From Alistipes sp. (lineage in GTDB: Bacteria > Bacteroidota > Bacteroidia > Bacteroidales > Rikenellaceae): DNA of 64,000 nucleotides. Of this stretch, positions 15,345-24,729 are shown piece by piece. Where the stretch lies: positions 1-64,000 of the forward strand of contig JAHHQO010000005.1 of the NCBI GenBank assembly GCA_020026335.1. Direction: 5' to 3'. The stretch's first letter is position 1; every line of letters starts with the position of its first letter. Below the pieces are notes generated by a model. The model saw nothing but the letters and a program-made list of their open reading frames with translations, was not told the origin of the DNA and did not search any database. Made by a program: the position numbers and the translations under genes.

Positions 15345-16589
15345 TTAGAGGTCCTCGATGCCCAGCTCCTTGATTTTACGGTAGAGCGTACGTTCCGACA
15401 TGAAAAGCTCGGCAGCCGCCTCCTTGCGGCGTCCGTTGTTGCGGCGCAGGGCACGGATAATCTGTTCGCGCTGCATATCGGCCTTGGTCATCTCGTGGGG
15501 CGGCTGGAGGTCGGTGACGTCCTCCGACTCGGTATATTCGGCAGGCTCCTGCTCATAAGGTACATAAGGTACACTCTGTGACGAGGAGGAGGGCAACAAC
15601 GCCTTGATGTCGGGAGTCGGCTCACCGTGGTGCATCACCACACCGCCACGCAACACCTCCGAGAGCATACGCTTCAGCTCGTTGATGTCGGCTCTCATGT
15701 CGAACAACACCTTATAGAGCAATTCGCGCTCGGTCGATGAGGTCGAAGCATCGTCACCACCCATCGAGTTCGCCCCGCTGCGAATGACGGCAGAGCCCGA
15801 ATTCTGTGCAGGCAGATATTTGGACAGCACCTCGGCAGTGATGACTCTCGACTGCTCGATGGCCGAAATCTGTTCTGCCACGTTCTTCAGCTGGCGGATA
15901 TTACCTCTCCAGTAGTAGGTTTTGAGCATCTGACGCGCTCCGTCATCGAGAGTGATGGAGGGCATACGGTACTGCTCTGCCACATCGGCGGCAAAGCGGC
16001 GGAACAAGAGGGGAATATCCTCGGGACGCTCTCTCAGTGCCGGCACCATGATGGGCACGGTCGCCAGACGATAGTACAAATCCTCACGGAAACAACCCTG
16101 AATAATGGCCTCCTGAAGATTGACATTGGTGGCTGCCACCACTCTCACGTTGGTTTTCTGCACCTTGGACGAACCCACACGGATAAATTCACCCGTCTGG
16201 AGCACACGCAGCAGGCGTGCCTGTGTCGAGTGGGGCAACTCTGCCACCTCGTCCAGGAATATCGTACCGCCGTCGGCCTCCTCGAAGTAGCCTTTGCGTG
16301 CTTCGAGAGCACCCGTGAACGCACCTTTCTCGTGTCCGAACAACTCGGAGTCGATAGTACCCTCGGGAATGGCGGCGCAATTGACCGCGATATATTTGTT
16401 GTGTTTACGGCTCGAATAGGCGTGGATAACCTGTGGGAAGAACTCCTTACCCACACCACTCTCTCCGGTGACCAGTACCGTGAGGTCGGTGGCCGCCACA
16501 CGCAGTGCAACGTCCAATGCCCTGTCGAGCAAAGGCGAATTGCCGATGATGCCGAACCGCTGTTTTACGGATAATAGATTATCTGTCAT
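15345..16589 (-). CDS. sigma54-dependent transcriptional activator without a sensor domain
   Basis: 414 residues from MTDNLLSVKQ (the longer frame to 16634 would overlap the upstream gene). The AAA+ domain starts almost at once: Walker A GESGVGKE (42-49), sigma54-contact loop GAFTGA (89-94), Walker B FLDEV (~111-115). The C-terminus has a Fis-type HTH (REQIIRALRRNNGRRKEAAAE). There is no receiver, GAF or PAS domain, so control must come from expression level or a partner. It is co-transcribed with envelope genes. I saw no clear -24/-12 promoter in the window. Confidence 0.93.
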   Translation of the reverse strand: MTDNLLSVKQRFGIIGNSPLLDRALDVALRVAATDLTVLVTGESGVGKEFFPQVIHAYSSRKHNKYIAVNCAAIPEGTIDSELFGHEKGAFTGALEARKGYFEEADGGTIFLDEVAELPHSTQARLLRVLQTGEFIRVGSSKVQKTNVRVVAATNVNLQEAIIQGCFREDLYYRLATVPIMVPALRERPEDIPLLFRRFAADVAEQYRMPSITLDDGARQMLKTYYWRGNIRQLKNVAEQISAIEQSRVITAEVLSKYLPAQNSGSAVIRSGANSMGGDDASTSSTERELLYKVLFDMRADINELKRMLSEVLRGGVVMHHGEPTPDIKALLPSSSSQSVPYVPYEQEPAEYTESEDVTDLQPPHEMTKADMQREQIIRALRRNNGRRKEAAAELFMSERTLYRKIKELGIEDL

Positions 16590-16623
16590 TCTCTGATTTC
16601 TTTTTTCTTTAGTCGGGGACTTA

Positions 16624-17475
16624 CTACATATCACTGTCGGTCTCCTCGATGAAGGCCTCCTCGCTCAATGCCGTGCTGTTCATGTCGTTCCAATAGCCGA
16701 AAGCGATGGCAGCCAGCGCAAGCAGAGCCGCCACTATTGCCACCCAAATGAAGCGGTCACCGCCCTTCTTGCGCGGCGAGTGATTGACGTAGGTGTAGGC
16801 ATCGGTGTTCTTATAGGGACGGCGATACTGCAAATCATCGAGCGATGTATCCTCGTCATCATCACCGCGCATACGCTTCTCGTTGGCAAAGGCAGTCTCC
16901 ACGGTATTGACGATACGACCCGTGTTGAGCTGTTTCTGACAGCAGCTGCCCTGCACAGGCTCTTCCTTCTCGGCGACAGGCTCTTTTTCTGCGGTTTCGG
17001 GGGTTTTCTCCACGCTCTTTTCCGCAGGGGCAACCTCCTTGGTCTCGGGAACGGGCTGTTCTTTGGACTCCTCCTCGGGCTGTTCCTCGTGGGGTACAAC
17101 TACGGGTTCCGCCACCTTGGGAGCTGGCTCTTCATGCTGCTTTTGAGGCTCCTGCGACACGGTTTCCGGCTCGTAGGTGAATGCCGTTGTGCCGTTCTCG
17201 CCCTGACGAAGAACACCCAGTCCCTCAATCAGATAGGAAGAACCATTCTGCACGGCATGACGGATTTCGAACACCATGCGGTCCACCACTCCGGCGGCCT
17301 CCAACTCGGGAACACCGCTCTCGACCAACAACGACAACAACACGCCGTCATCACGGCGATACATCTCCGTGAAGATGACATGACCCTCGTCGTCCTTCAC
17401 CACGAAAGTACCCAGACCGGGAATGACCAGTCGTTTGTGCGACTTGAGATATTGTGATATGATTTCGTTCAACAC
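16624..17475 (-). CDS. HU-like domain membrane protein
   Basis: 283 residues. Residues 1-105 resemble the bacterial HU/CCDC81-like domain (ISQYLKSHKRLVIPGLGTFV...SYLIEGLGVL). A Pro/Glu/Lys-rich low-complexity linker (~110-180) follows. A single transmembrane helix (WVAIVAALLALAAIAFGYW, ~245-263) and a short acidic tail end it. This architecture recurs in Bacteroidales; its role is unproven, perhaps binding DNA or another ligand at the membrane. It is first in the operon with the sigma54 activator (34-bp gap) and has a near-consensus promoter. Confidence 0.8.
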   Translation of the reverse strand: MLNEIISQYLKSHKRLVIPGLGTFVVKDDEGHVIFTEMYRRDDGVLLSLLVESGVPELEAAGVVDRMVFEIRHAVQNGSSYLIEGLGVLRQGENGTTAFTYEPETVSQEPQKQHEEPAPKVAEPVVVPHEEQPEEESKEQPVPETKEVAPAEKSVEKTPETAEKEPVAEKEEPVQGSCCQKQLNTGRIVNTVETAFANEKRMRGDDDEDTSLDDLQYRRPYKNTDAYTYVNHSPRKKGGDRFIWVAIVAALLALAAIAFGYWNDMNSTALSEEAFIEETDSDM

Positions 17476-17503
17476 TGTGATATGCGTTTTGATTTTACGG
17501 CTT

Positions 17504-17535
17504 CAAAATTACCTTTTTTCGGGTAAAATTCCAAA
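17504..17535 (-). promoter_or_regulatory. promoter of the HU-like/sigma54-activator/lptE/secG operon
   Basis: TTTG (17532-17535) and TAATTTTG (17504-17511) on the minus strand are separated by 20 bp. Both boxes match the Bacteroidetes consensus. Confidence 0.75.
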
Positions 17536-17571
17536 ATATATACCTATTATTAAAAATAATCGGCCAAAGTG

Positions 17572-17602
17572 TTGGCAGTCCGAAAAATATTCGCCTACTT
17601 TG
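17572..17602 (+). promoter_or_regulatory. likely promoter of the arginine-decarboxylase-like gene
   Basis: TTGG (17572-17575) lies 19 bp before CTACTTTG (17595-17602), a -7 box with mismatches. The leader to the ATG at 17697 is ~90 nt. Confidence 0.45.
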
Positions 17603-17696
17603 CATCCCGAAATTTGTAAATATCCGTCTCGACTACATCTATCGACTTCGGGCGATGTAGCTCGGACGGATTGAATGATTTAAGCGTAGATACGAG

Positions 17697-19091
17697 ATGA
17701 AAGACAAGTACATTGACCTTATCGAACAGACATTCGATTTTCCGCAGGACGAGTTCTCGGTGGAAGACAACGAGCTCAATTTTCACGACATTCCGCTCAT
17801 GGAGTTGATTAAGCAGTATGGCACTCCGTTGAAAATCACCTATTTGCCCAAGATTTCGCAGCAGATTAACCGTGCCAAACGTATGTTCAATGTGGCTATG
17901 GCCAAGGTCGATTACAAGGGTACTTACAACTACTGCTACTGCACCAAATCGAGCCATTTCTCGTTTGTGCTGGAGGAGGCACTCAAGAATGACATCCATC
18001 TCGAGACCTCGTCGGCATACGACATCCACATCATCAACGCCCTCTACGACAGCGGTATCATCAACAAGGACCGCTTCATCGTCTGCAACGGTTTCAAGCG
18101 TCCGCAGTATGTCGAGAACATCGCCCAGCTGCTCAACGCCGGTTTCGAGAACACCATTCCCGTGCTGGACAACAAGGAGGAGTTGGAGCTCTTCGAGAAG
18201 GCATTTACCAAGAAGTGCAAAATCGGCATCCGCATCGCATCGGAGGAGGAACCCAAGTTCGAGTTCTACACCTCGCGTCTGGGTATCCGCTACAACGACA
18301 TCGTGGATTTCTACAAGGCCCGCATCAAGAAGAACAAGATGTTCCAGCTCAAGATGCTGCACTTCTTCATCAATACGGGTATCAAGGACACCGCTTACTA
18401 TTGGAACGAGTTGTCGAAATGTCTCAATGTCTACTGTGAGCTGAAGAAGGTCTGCCCCGAGTTGGACAGCCTGAACATCGGCGGCGGTCTGCCCATCAAG
18501 AACTCGCTGAACTTCAACTACGAGTATGAGTACCTCATCGAGGAGATTGTGGCACAGATTAAGAACATCTGCCAGCACAACGGCGTAGACGAGCCCAACA
18601 TCTTCACCGAGTTCGGTTCGTTCACCGTGGGTGAGAGTGGCGCAACGCTCTACTCGATTGTCAACGAGAAGCAGCAGAACGACCGGGAGAACTGGTACAT
18701 GATCGACTCGTCGTTCATCACCACCCTGCCCGACACATGGGGTATCAACCAGCGTTACATCATGCTCGCCATCAACAACTGGGACAAGGAGTACCACCGC
18801 GTACTGCTCGGCGGTCTGACCTGCGATTCGGAGGATTTCTACAACTCGGAGTGTCACACCAACGCCATCTTCCTCCCCAAGTTGGAAAAGGGCAACACCC
18901 AGTACATCGGTTTCTTCCACACGGGAGCCTATCAGGAGTCGCTGGGAGGCTTCGGCGGTATCCAGCACTGTCTGATTCCCGCACCCAAGCACGTGATTAT
19001 CGACCGCGACAAGTCGGACAACGAATACTACACCCGACTCTTTGCCAAGGAGCAGTCGTGGCGTTCGATGTTGCGCGTTCTGGGCTACTAA
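17697..19091 (+). CDS. PLP-dependent decarboxylase, probably arginine decarboxylase
   Basis: 464 residues of the alanine-racemase-fold (type III) Orn/DAP/Arg decarboxylase family. The PLP lysine is in YCYCTKSSHFSFV (~80). The glycine loop is SLNIGGGLPI (~260). The C-terminal GGLTCDSEDF corresponds to the CDS.D motif, and HTGAYQESLGGFGG is the substrate/PLP-phosphate region. Bacteroidetes proteins of this length are generally annotated as arginine decarboxylase making agmatine for spermidine synthesis. Substrate specificity is inferred, not visible. It is monocistronic and divergent from the HU-like operon. Confidence 0.8.
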   Translation: MKDKYIDLIEQTFDFPQDEFSVEDNELNFHDIPLMELIKQYGTPLKITYLPKISQQINRAKRMFNVAMAKVDYKGTYNYCYCTKSSHFSFVLEEALKNDIHLETSSAYDIHIINALYDSGIINKDRFIVCNGFKRPQYVENIAQLLNAGFENTIPVLDNKEELELFEKAFTKKCKIGIRIASEEEPKFEFYTSRLGIRYNDIVDFYKARIKKNKMFQLKMLHFFINTGIKDTAYYWNELSKCLNVYCELKKVCPELDSLNIGGGLPIKNSLNFNYEYEYLIEEIVAQIKNICQHNGVDEPNIFTEFGSFTVGESGATLYSIVNEKQQNDRENWYMIDSSFITTLPDTWGINQRYIMLAINNWDKEYHRVLLGGLTCDSEDFYNSECHTNAIFLPKLEKGNTQYIGFFHTGAYQESLGGFGGIQHCLIPAPKHVIIDRDKSDNEYYTRLFAKEQSWRSMLRVLGY

Positions 19092-19216
19092 TGCCGGTAT
19101 CACACATCAATACATATATTATTAGGATTCTCTGCACTCCATCGGTTGATGGTCGTGCAGAGAATTTTTCATTGTGCCGCCACTCTCGGAGCATTTGCTT
19201 AATCCATAAAAAGCAG

Positions 19217-19224
19217 TAACTTTG
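19217..19224 (+). promoter_or_regulatory. -7 element of engB
   Basis: TAACTTTG is an exact consensus match. It covers the in-frame ATG at 19222, so translation starts at 19243, about 18 bp after the box. Confidence 0.65.
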
Positions 19225-19242
19225 TGGCAAAATCCGACAACA

Positions 19243-19836
19243 ATGCAGATACGCAAAGCCGAATTCAAATGTAGTTCAGAGAAAATCTCACAAGTTCCCA
19301 AGGACGACAAGAAGGACATCGCCTTCATCGGACGAAGCAATGTGGGCAAATCATCGCTCATCAACATGCTCACCGGCCGTCAGGGACTGGCCAAAGTCTC
19401 TTCGACCCCCGGCAAGACCCGACTCATCAACCACTTCACCATCAACAACGAGTGGTATCTGGTCGATCTTCCCGGCTACGGATATGCCCGCACCTCGAAG
19501 ACCCTGAGAAACGACTTCGCCAAAATCATCACCGACTATGTGTTGAAGTGCGAGAAGATGCACTTTCTCTTTGTGCTGGTCGATGTGAGACTCGAACCCC
19601 AAAAGATAGACCTGCGTTTCATCGAGATGCTCGGAGAAAACGGTGTGCCCTTCGGCATCATCTTCACCAAGAGCGACAAACTCTCCAAAACACAGGCACA
19701 GAAAAGCATGACCGCCTACCAGAAGGTGTTGTCAGAGCAGTGGGAAGAGCTGCCTCCCATGTTCCTCTCCTCGTCGGAAAAGGGACAGGGACGTGATGAA
19801 ATCCTCGATTTCATCGATAAATGTCTCGAAGTTTAA
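19243..19836 (+). CDS. engB: ribosome biogenesis GTP-binding protein YihA/YsxC (EngB)
   Basis: 197 residues from MQIRKAEFKC. The P-loop is GRSNVGKSS (30-38), switch motif TPGKT, G3 DLPGYGYA and G4 FTKSDK, all intact. It is an essential TRAFAC GTPase of large-subunit assembly. The start is fixed by the overlapping -7 box. The transcript leader is only about a dozen bases. Confidence 0.96.
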   Translation: MQIRKAEFKCSSEKISQVPKDDKKDIAFIGRSNVGKSSLINMLTGRQGLAKVSSTPGKTRLINHFTINNEWYLVDLPGYGYARTSKTLRNDFAKIITDYVLKCEKMHFLFVLVDVRLEPQKIDLRFIEMLGENGVPFGIIFTKSDKLSKTQAQKSMTAYQKVLSEQWEELPPMFLSSSEKGQGRDEILDFIDKCLEV

Positions 19837-19888
19837 CTCATTGTTTATAATTTGAGACAAAAAGTGTTCTTTTCTCATGCTAATATCT

Positions 19889-19896
19889 TATATTTG
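19889..19896 (+). promoter_or_regulatory. -7 element of prs
   Basis: TATATTTG matches TAnnTTTG, 24 bp before the ATG at 19920. Confidence 0.65.
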
Positions 19897-19919
19897 CACA
19901 ACTAAAACCATATTATTCC

Positions 19920-20861
19920 ATGGCAATCCATAAAATTAAGTTTTTTGCCGGTCGCGGTTCTGAGTATTTAGCAAAGAAGATCGCTGCCAGCTTCGGAACC
20001 AAACTCGGAGAGTCTGAAGTCCTCAGCTTCAGTGACGGTGAGTTCCAGCCCTTCTACAACGAATCAATCCGTGGTTGCACGGTATTCATCATCCAGTCGA
20101 CGTTCCCGCCCTCGGACAACCTCATGGAGCTGTTGATGATGATTGACGCAGCTCGCCGCGCATCGGCTCACCAGGTGGTAGCCGTCATGCCTTACTTCGG
20201 TTGGGCGCGTCAGGACAGAAAGGATAAGCCCAGAGTGCCGATTGGCGCCAAGTTGGTAGCCAACATGCTGATGGCGGCAGGTGTAGACCGTGTGATGACC
20301 ATGGACCTCCACGCCGACCAGATTCAGGGCTTCTTCGAAGTTCCCGTTGATGCACTCTACGCCAGCGGTATCTTCATTCCCTACATCCAGAGCCTCAACA
20401 TCGAGGACCTCTCCATCGCTTCGCCCGATATGGGTGGTGCAAAGCGTGCCAGCACCTACGCCAAGTTGCTCGGTACTCCCATCATCATCTCTCACAAGGA
20501 GCGTGCCAAGGCCAATGTAGTGGGTACGATGACCGCCATTGGTGATGTCGAAGGTCGCAACGTGCTGATTGTCGACGATATGATTGATACGGCAGGTACC
20601 ATCTGCATGGCTGCCGACATGTTGATGGCCCGTGGTGCCAAGAGCGTACGCGCCGCCATCACCCACCCCATTCTCTCGGGTCCGGCCTACGAGCGTATCA
20701 ACGCCAGCGCACTGGAGGAGGTTATCGTTACCGATACCATTCCTTTGAATCCCGATAAGGATTTGCACAAGTTCACTGTTCTGTCGGTGGCTGATATCTT
20801 CGCCAACGTCATCGAGCGTGTACACAACTACAAGGAAATTTCTTCGATTTTCTTCAAGTAG
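19920..20861 (+). CDS. prs: ribose-phosphate pyrophosphokinase
   Basis: A complete 313-residue PRPP synthase. It has the ATP/Mg loop VMTMDLHADQIQGFF (~125), SPDMGGAKRA (~165) and the PRPP-binding VLIVDDMIDTAGT (~217). It makes PRPP from ribose-5-phosphate and ATP for nucleotide, His and Trp synthesis. It is monocistronic, with an imperfect terminator following. Confidence 0.98.
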   Translation: MAIHKIKFFAGRGSEYLAKKIAASFGTKLGESEVLSFSDGEFQPFYNESIRGCTVFIIQSTFPPSDNLMELLMMIDAARRASAHQVVAVMPYFGWARQDRKDKPRVPIGAKLVANMLMAAGVDRVMTMDLHADQIQGFFEVPVDALYASGIFIPYIQSLNIEDLSIASPDMGGAKRASTYAKLLGTPIIISHKERAKANVVGTMTAIGDVEGRNVLIVDDMIDTAGTICMAADMLMARGAKSVRAAITHPILSGPAYERINASALEEVIVTDTIPLNPDKDLHKFTVLSVADIFANVIERVHNYKEISSIFFK

Positions 20862-20887
20862 AAGAAAATCCTGCCAATAGACGAAGC

Positions 20888-20922
20888 GTCCGAAGCCTCA
20901 AAAAAGGTCTCGGACACTTTTT
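20888..20922 (+). terminator. imperfect terminator after prs
   Basis: GTCCGAAGCC/GGTCTCGGAC hairpin with two internal mismatches, followed by T5. Confidence 0.6.
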
Positions 20923-20951
20923 CAATACCCACCCTTACAAATACTTACATC

Positions 20952-22385
20952 ATGAAACACCTTCTGCTCACCCTGCTGGCCGCAGCCGGCACCATATCGC
21001 TCTCCGCCCAGACCCTCACATCGGCGGACAAGCGCCTCGACCATGTTTTCGACATCGCCACATCGACCCTCTACAACAATGTGAGGGACAGCATCATCAA
21101 TGCCGGTGGCTCCTACACCGGAGAATGGACGCGAGACATCGCCATCAACTCATGGAACGCCTCCAATCTGCTTCTTCCCGAAGTGAGCCGCCATTCGCTG
21201 TGGTGCACCACCACCGACCACCGCACCCGTATCGGCCACCAATATTGGGACCACATCATCTGGGTCATCGGTGCCTACGACCACTATCTGACCACTCGCG
21301 ACGAAGCCTTCCTCCGTCAGGCCTACACCGCCTCGCGCAACACCATGCAACAACTCGAAAGCGAAGCCTTCGACTCCCGCTACGGACTCTTCACCGGCCC
21401 GTCGGTCTTCAACGACGGCATTGCCGGCTACGAGTCCCCGATCTACGAGCAGGGACGCGCAAGCAGCTATGTGCTGGACTACCCCAATGCCCGCCACATC
21501 ATGTGTCTCAGCACCAACTGTGTCTATTATGCCGCCTACCTGCGGCTGGCCGACATGGCCCGTCTGACGGGCGATGCGTCCACCGCCAAGAGCTACCTCG
21601 CTTCGGCTGCCACCCTCAAGGGTAATATCCGCAACCATCTGTGGGACACCCAACAACAGACCTTCTACTATCTGATTGACCACAACGGCACCCCCCACCG
21701 CTTTCAGGAAGGACTCGGTCTTTCGTTTGCGGTGCTCTTCGGCATCGCCGACCCCAGCGAGGCCGCACATCTTGTCGCCAAGGCACATGTCACCCCCTAT
21801 GGTCTGCCCTCCATCTACCCCCACTTCCAACGCTTCTCCGACGAACGCCCCGGACGCCACAACACCATCATCTGGCCGTTTGTCAACGCCTTCTGGGCCG
21901 AAGCTGCTCTGCAGACCGGCGCACGCGACAAATTCATCTTCGAGGTCGAGAACCTCTGCCGTTTGGTCACCCGCAGCAACGACTGCTTCTACGAAATCTA
22001 CGACAGCCGGACCGGAGCGGTCAACGGCGGCTGGCAGACCAAAGCCTCCGACCGCATCGAGAGCTGGGAGTCCATCCATCATCAGACATGGTCGGCCACA
22101 GGCTTCTTGCGCATGGTCATCAAGGGCATATTCGGCATTCGTGCCACCGAGGAGGGACTGGTGATGGCTCCCGACGCCGAACTGATGCACCATTTCGGCA
22201 TCTCGCGTCTCGACAACCTGCGTTTCATGAACATCAGGCTTCACATTCGCCGCATCGGTAACGGTCACAAAATCCATCGGATAAAGATTGAAGGACAGAA
22301 GAGCGGAAAGGAGCGCATCGTATTGCGCACCGTCGCCAACGGTTCCCCCCACACCGACATTCACATCGACATCATCACCCGATAA
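20952..22385 (+). CDS. secreted alpha/alpha-barrel glycoside hydrolase (GH63/trehalase-like fold)
   Basis: 477 residues. MKHLLLTLLAAAGTISLSAQ is a signal peptide. The body has the features of an (alpha/alpha)6 toroid hydrolase: GGSYTGEWTRDIAINSW (~55), FNDGIAGYESPIYEQGR (~160), GLPSIYPHFQRFSDERPGRHNTIIWPF (~285) and WESIHHQTWSATGF (~380), with acidic residues placed as in GH63/GH37-like enzymes. A small beta domain ends it. The substrate cannot be told; an alpha-linked glycan or disaccharide is likely. No SusC/D pair is nearby. Confidence 0.7.
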   Translation: MKHLLLTLLAAAGTISLSAQTLTSADKRLDHVFDIATSTLYNNVRDSIINAGGSYTGEWTRDIAINSWNASNLLLPEVSRHSLWCTTTDHRTRIGHQYWDHIIWVIGAYDHYLTTRDEAFLRQAYTASRNTMQQLESEAFDSRYGLFTGPSVFNDGIAGYESPIYEQGRASSYVLDYPNARHIMCLSTNCVYYAAYLRLADMARLTGDASTAKSYLASAATLKGNIRNHLWDTQQQTFYYLIDHNGTPHRFQEGLGLSFAVLFGIADPSEAAHLVAKAHVTPYGLPSIYPHFQRFSDERPGRHNTIIWPFVNAFWAEAALQTGARDKFIFEVENLCRLVTRSNDCFYEIYDSRTGAVNGGWQTKASDRIESWESIHHQTWSATGFLRMVIKGIFGIRATEEGLVMAPDAELMHHFGISRLDNLRFMNIRLHIRRIGNGHKIHRIKIEGQKSGKERIVLRTVANGSPHTDIHIDIITR

Positions 22386-22412
22386 TCCGCCGCACGGCTT
22401 CTCCCCACATAC

Positions 22413-22446
22413 AAAAAGGACGACCCGAAAAGGGGTCGTCCTTTTT
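22413..22446. terminator. bidirectional terminator between convergent genes
   Basis: A perfect 14-bp stem AAAAAGGACGACCC/GGGTCGTCCTTTTT serving the glycosidase (+) and the DUF4838 gene (-). Confidence 0.9.
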
Positions 22447-22463
22447 ATTTTCAGCAAAGTAAC

Positions 22464-24695
22464 TTACAAGACGGTCACCTCGTCGATGAAGAACCAGCAG
22501 GGATGACCCACGCCATAGTGCCAATGGGGGCATACCTTTGTGCCGACCACATCAACGCGGATATAGCGCACGTTCTGCTTCTCGGCAAATTCATGCTTCA
22601 CACCCTTGAACTTCACCTGCACGGAGCGGTCCTCGGGGAGGTCATACACACCGGCTTCGGTGTAGTTCTCGCCATCGGTGGAGACAGAATACTTCACCTG
22701 CTTGGGGAAGAGAATCCATGCACCCAGCTGATGGAGGAAGTCCGTCTCGACAGACGACACAGCCGTCTCCTCGCCGAGGTCTACGATGAACGAAGCATCG
22801 ATACCCTCCCAGCCAATCCAGCTGTCGGCATAGGTCTGACCGCCGAACAACTCATCGGTGAGTGAGGTACGTGCTGCCTCGGCATAGCGTGCGCCCGGCT
22901 CGGTGAGGAACTCAATCTTCGCGCCGGCAGCCAGACTGCGCTCCTTACGGGGCATATAACGCTCGCGGAACAGGTTGCAATACTCCACGGGGGAGTTGCT
23001 GCGCTCGTTGAGTGTGGGGATTTCGAAGCGAACCGCCTGCTTCTCGAAGTAATCGAGTTTCTGTTTCAGCGACTCAAAGTCCTTCTCCCGGTTGGTACGG
23101 TCAATCTCCAGCTCGGAGTAGAGCAGGGGCACGCGTGTACGCTGCACACGCGCCAGCAACACGCTGTCGTCCTTCACAGCCGCCTCCGCCTTGTCGAACA
23201 GGGCTTTGTAGCGGCGCATGAGTTCGGGCTTGAGCATACCCTTCTTGTGCGAAACGGGCGAGTCGTAAATCCACAGACGCTGACCGCTGCCAATCAGTGC
23301 GCCCTCCATGATTTTCACATACTGATAGAGGTAGGGAGCGGCAGCGCCGTAGTAACCCTCAAGGAACTGACGAATCAGCACATCGGTGTCGGCATCGGGA
23401 TTCCACATCAGCTTCGACACCAGCCAAGAACGCATCTCGGCGAAGTCACCACCGCGCGAGCTGCCAATCTGCGAGAAGTGCATGGTGGCGTGGTTGTCAC
23501 GGAACAGGCGGATATTGTCGGCAAGGATATGGAAGTTGGGGAAGGGAGCCACCATGTTATCGAAATTGATACCATAGTCCCACACGAAGATGTTGTTGCT
23601 GATTTTGCTCCAACCCTCGATGGCCTTCACAAACTGACGACCCGAAGCATTCTCGCGCAACGATACCTCGCGGTCGCAGTCGATGTCGCAGAGCATGATA
23701 TTGACATTGGGCAGGGGCTTCACATGCTTGGGCGGATTCATCGTAAAGATATACGCCAAAGTGGAGAACTCCTTATCGGGGAAACGCTGTGCCAGCTGAT
23801 TGACAAAGCGAATGAAGTTGCCCGAAATAGCCCCCTCATACTCGGTAATCTTACTGCACTCGGGGCACTGACAATGGGTGAAGTTACCATCGTTCTGGCT
23901 CACCGAAATCATGTGACGGTCGGGGTGTGCCTTGAAGATGGAGTCGATGCGCTGTGCAGCAATCTCCAACACCTCGGGATTCGACAGACACCACTGGCTG
24001 GCTTTGCCGGGGTGACGCTTGCCGTTGAAGTAGGAGTAATATTCGGGGTGCTCCTTGCCATAAATTGCCGAGGGCATAATCTTGTCGAAGGTGTGCACCC
24101 AATACTTGCCGGCGAAGACCTCATCGACATTCTCCAGACGCGTCCACAGACGGTAATAGGGGTCTGTTCCCATGCCGTAGAACTGACTCTGACGGTGACG
24201 GAAGGCGGGATTCTCCAAAATATCGGCATCGGGAATCACCACATCGCCACTGCGAGTGAGCGAATACTCGTTCTCGCCCCAGTAGTTCACGCCCAGGAAA
24301 CGTTCGAAGAGCGTGGTCACACCGTAAATCGAGCCTTTGTCGCCACCATTCACAATGCGAATCACTCCATCGGCAGACACCAGACGGAAGCCGTCCTCGG
24401 TGAGTTTGTCCGACACATAATCTTTGTTGGAAAGCGCGTTGCCAATCACGACATCCCCCTTGCGGATACCCTTGCCAGCCTCCCCGGCATTCACAATCGG
24501 AAGGCGTGCATCGGAGATGCGACACAGGAAGTCCTGCATGAGTGAAGCCGCCACCGAATCGGCTTTTTCCGAGGTGGTGATCACGATACGGCCCTTCGGC
24601 GCGCCCTTCTTCACGAGGGTGACCTGCGCCGATACAGAAGCCGCACCGCAGAGGGCAGCCGTCAGCAAGGCAACTTTCAGAATTGTCTTTTTCAT
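22464..24695 (-). CDS. DUF4838 protein with GH67-like N-terminus and F5/8-type C domain
   Basis: 743 residues from MKKTILKVALLTAALCGAASVSAQ, a signal peptide; the longer frame to 24815 lacks support and overlaps the upstream gene. Residues ~25-135 resemble the non-catalytic alpha-glucuronidase N-terminal fold (RIVITTSEKADSVAASLMQD). Residues ~200-560 are the DUF4838 barrel (MISVSQNDGNFTHCQCPEC; FVWDYGINFDNMVAPFPNF). The last ~140 resemble a galactose-binding F5/8 type C domain. It is probably an exported glycan-binding or hydrolysing protein; activity is unknown. It lies 34 bp after the C1 peptidase gene. Confidence 0.8.
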   Translation of the reverse strand: MKKTILKVALLTAALCGAASVSAQVTLVKKGAPKGRIVITTSEKADSVAASLMQDFLCRISDARLPIVNAGEAGKGIRKGDVVIGNALSNKDYVSDKLTEDGFRLVSADGVIRIVNGGDKGSIYGVTTLFERFLGVNYWGENEYSLTRSGDVVIPDADILENPAFRHRQSQFYGMGTDPYYRLWTRLENVDEVFAGKYWVHTFDKIMPSAIYGKEHPEYYSYFNGKRHPGKASQWCLSNPEVLEIAAQRIDSIFKAHPDRHMISVSQNDGNFTHCQCPECSKITEYEGAISGNFIRFVNQLAQRFPDKEFSTLAYIFTMNPPKHVKPLPNVNIMLCDIDCDREVSLRENASGRQFVKAIEGWSKISNNIFVWDYGINFDNMVAPFPNFHILADNIRLFRDNHATMHFSQIGSSRGGDFAEMRSWLVSKLMWNPDADTDVLIRQFLEGYYGAAAPYLYQYVKIMEGALIGSGQRLWIYDSPVSHKKGMLKPELMRRYKALFDKAEAAVKDDSVLLARVQRTRVPLLYSELEIDRTNREKDFESLKQKLDYFEKQAVRFEIPTLNERSNSPVEYCNLFRERYMPRKERSLAAGAKIEFLTEPGARYAEAARTSLTDELFGGQTYADSWIGWEGIDASFIVDLGEETAVSSVETDFLHQLGAWILFPKQVKYSVSTDGENYTEAGVYDLPEDRSVQVKFKGVKHEFAEKQNVRYIRVDVVGTKVCPHWHYGVGHPCWFFIDEVTVL

Positions 24696-24729
24696 CGGTT
24701 GAATATTTAGGTAAGAATTAAGAATGTAA

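Noticed and set aside
17595..19103. Long minus-strand frame opposite the decarboxylase
   Set aside because: Mirror of a well-supported PLP enzyme; no family features of its own.
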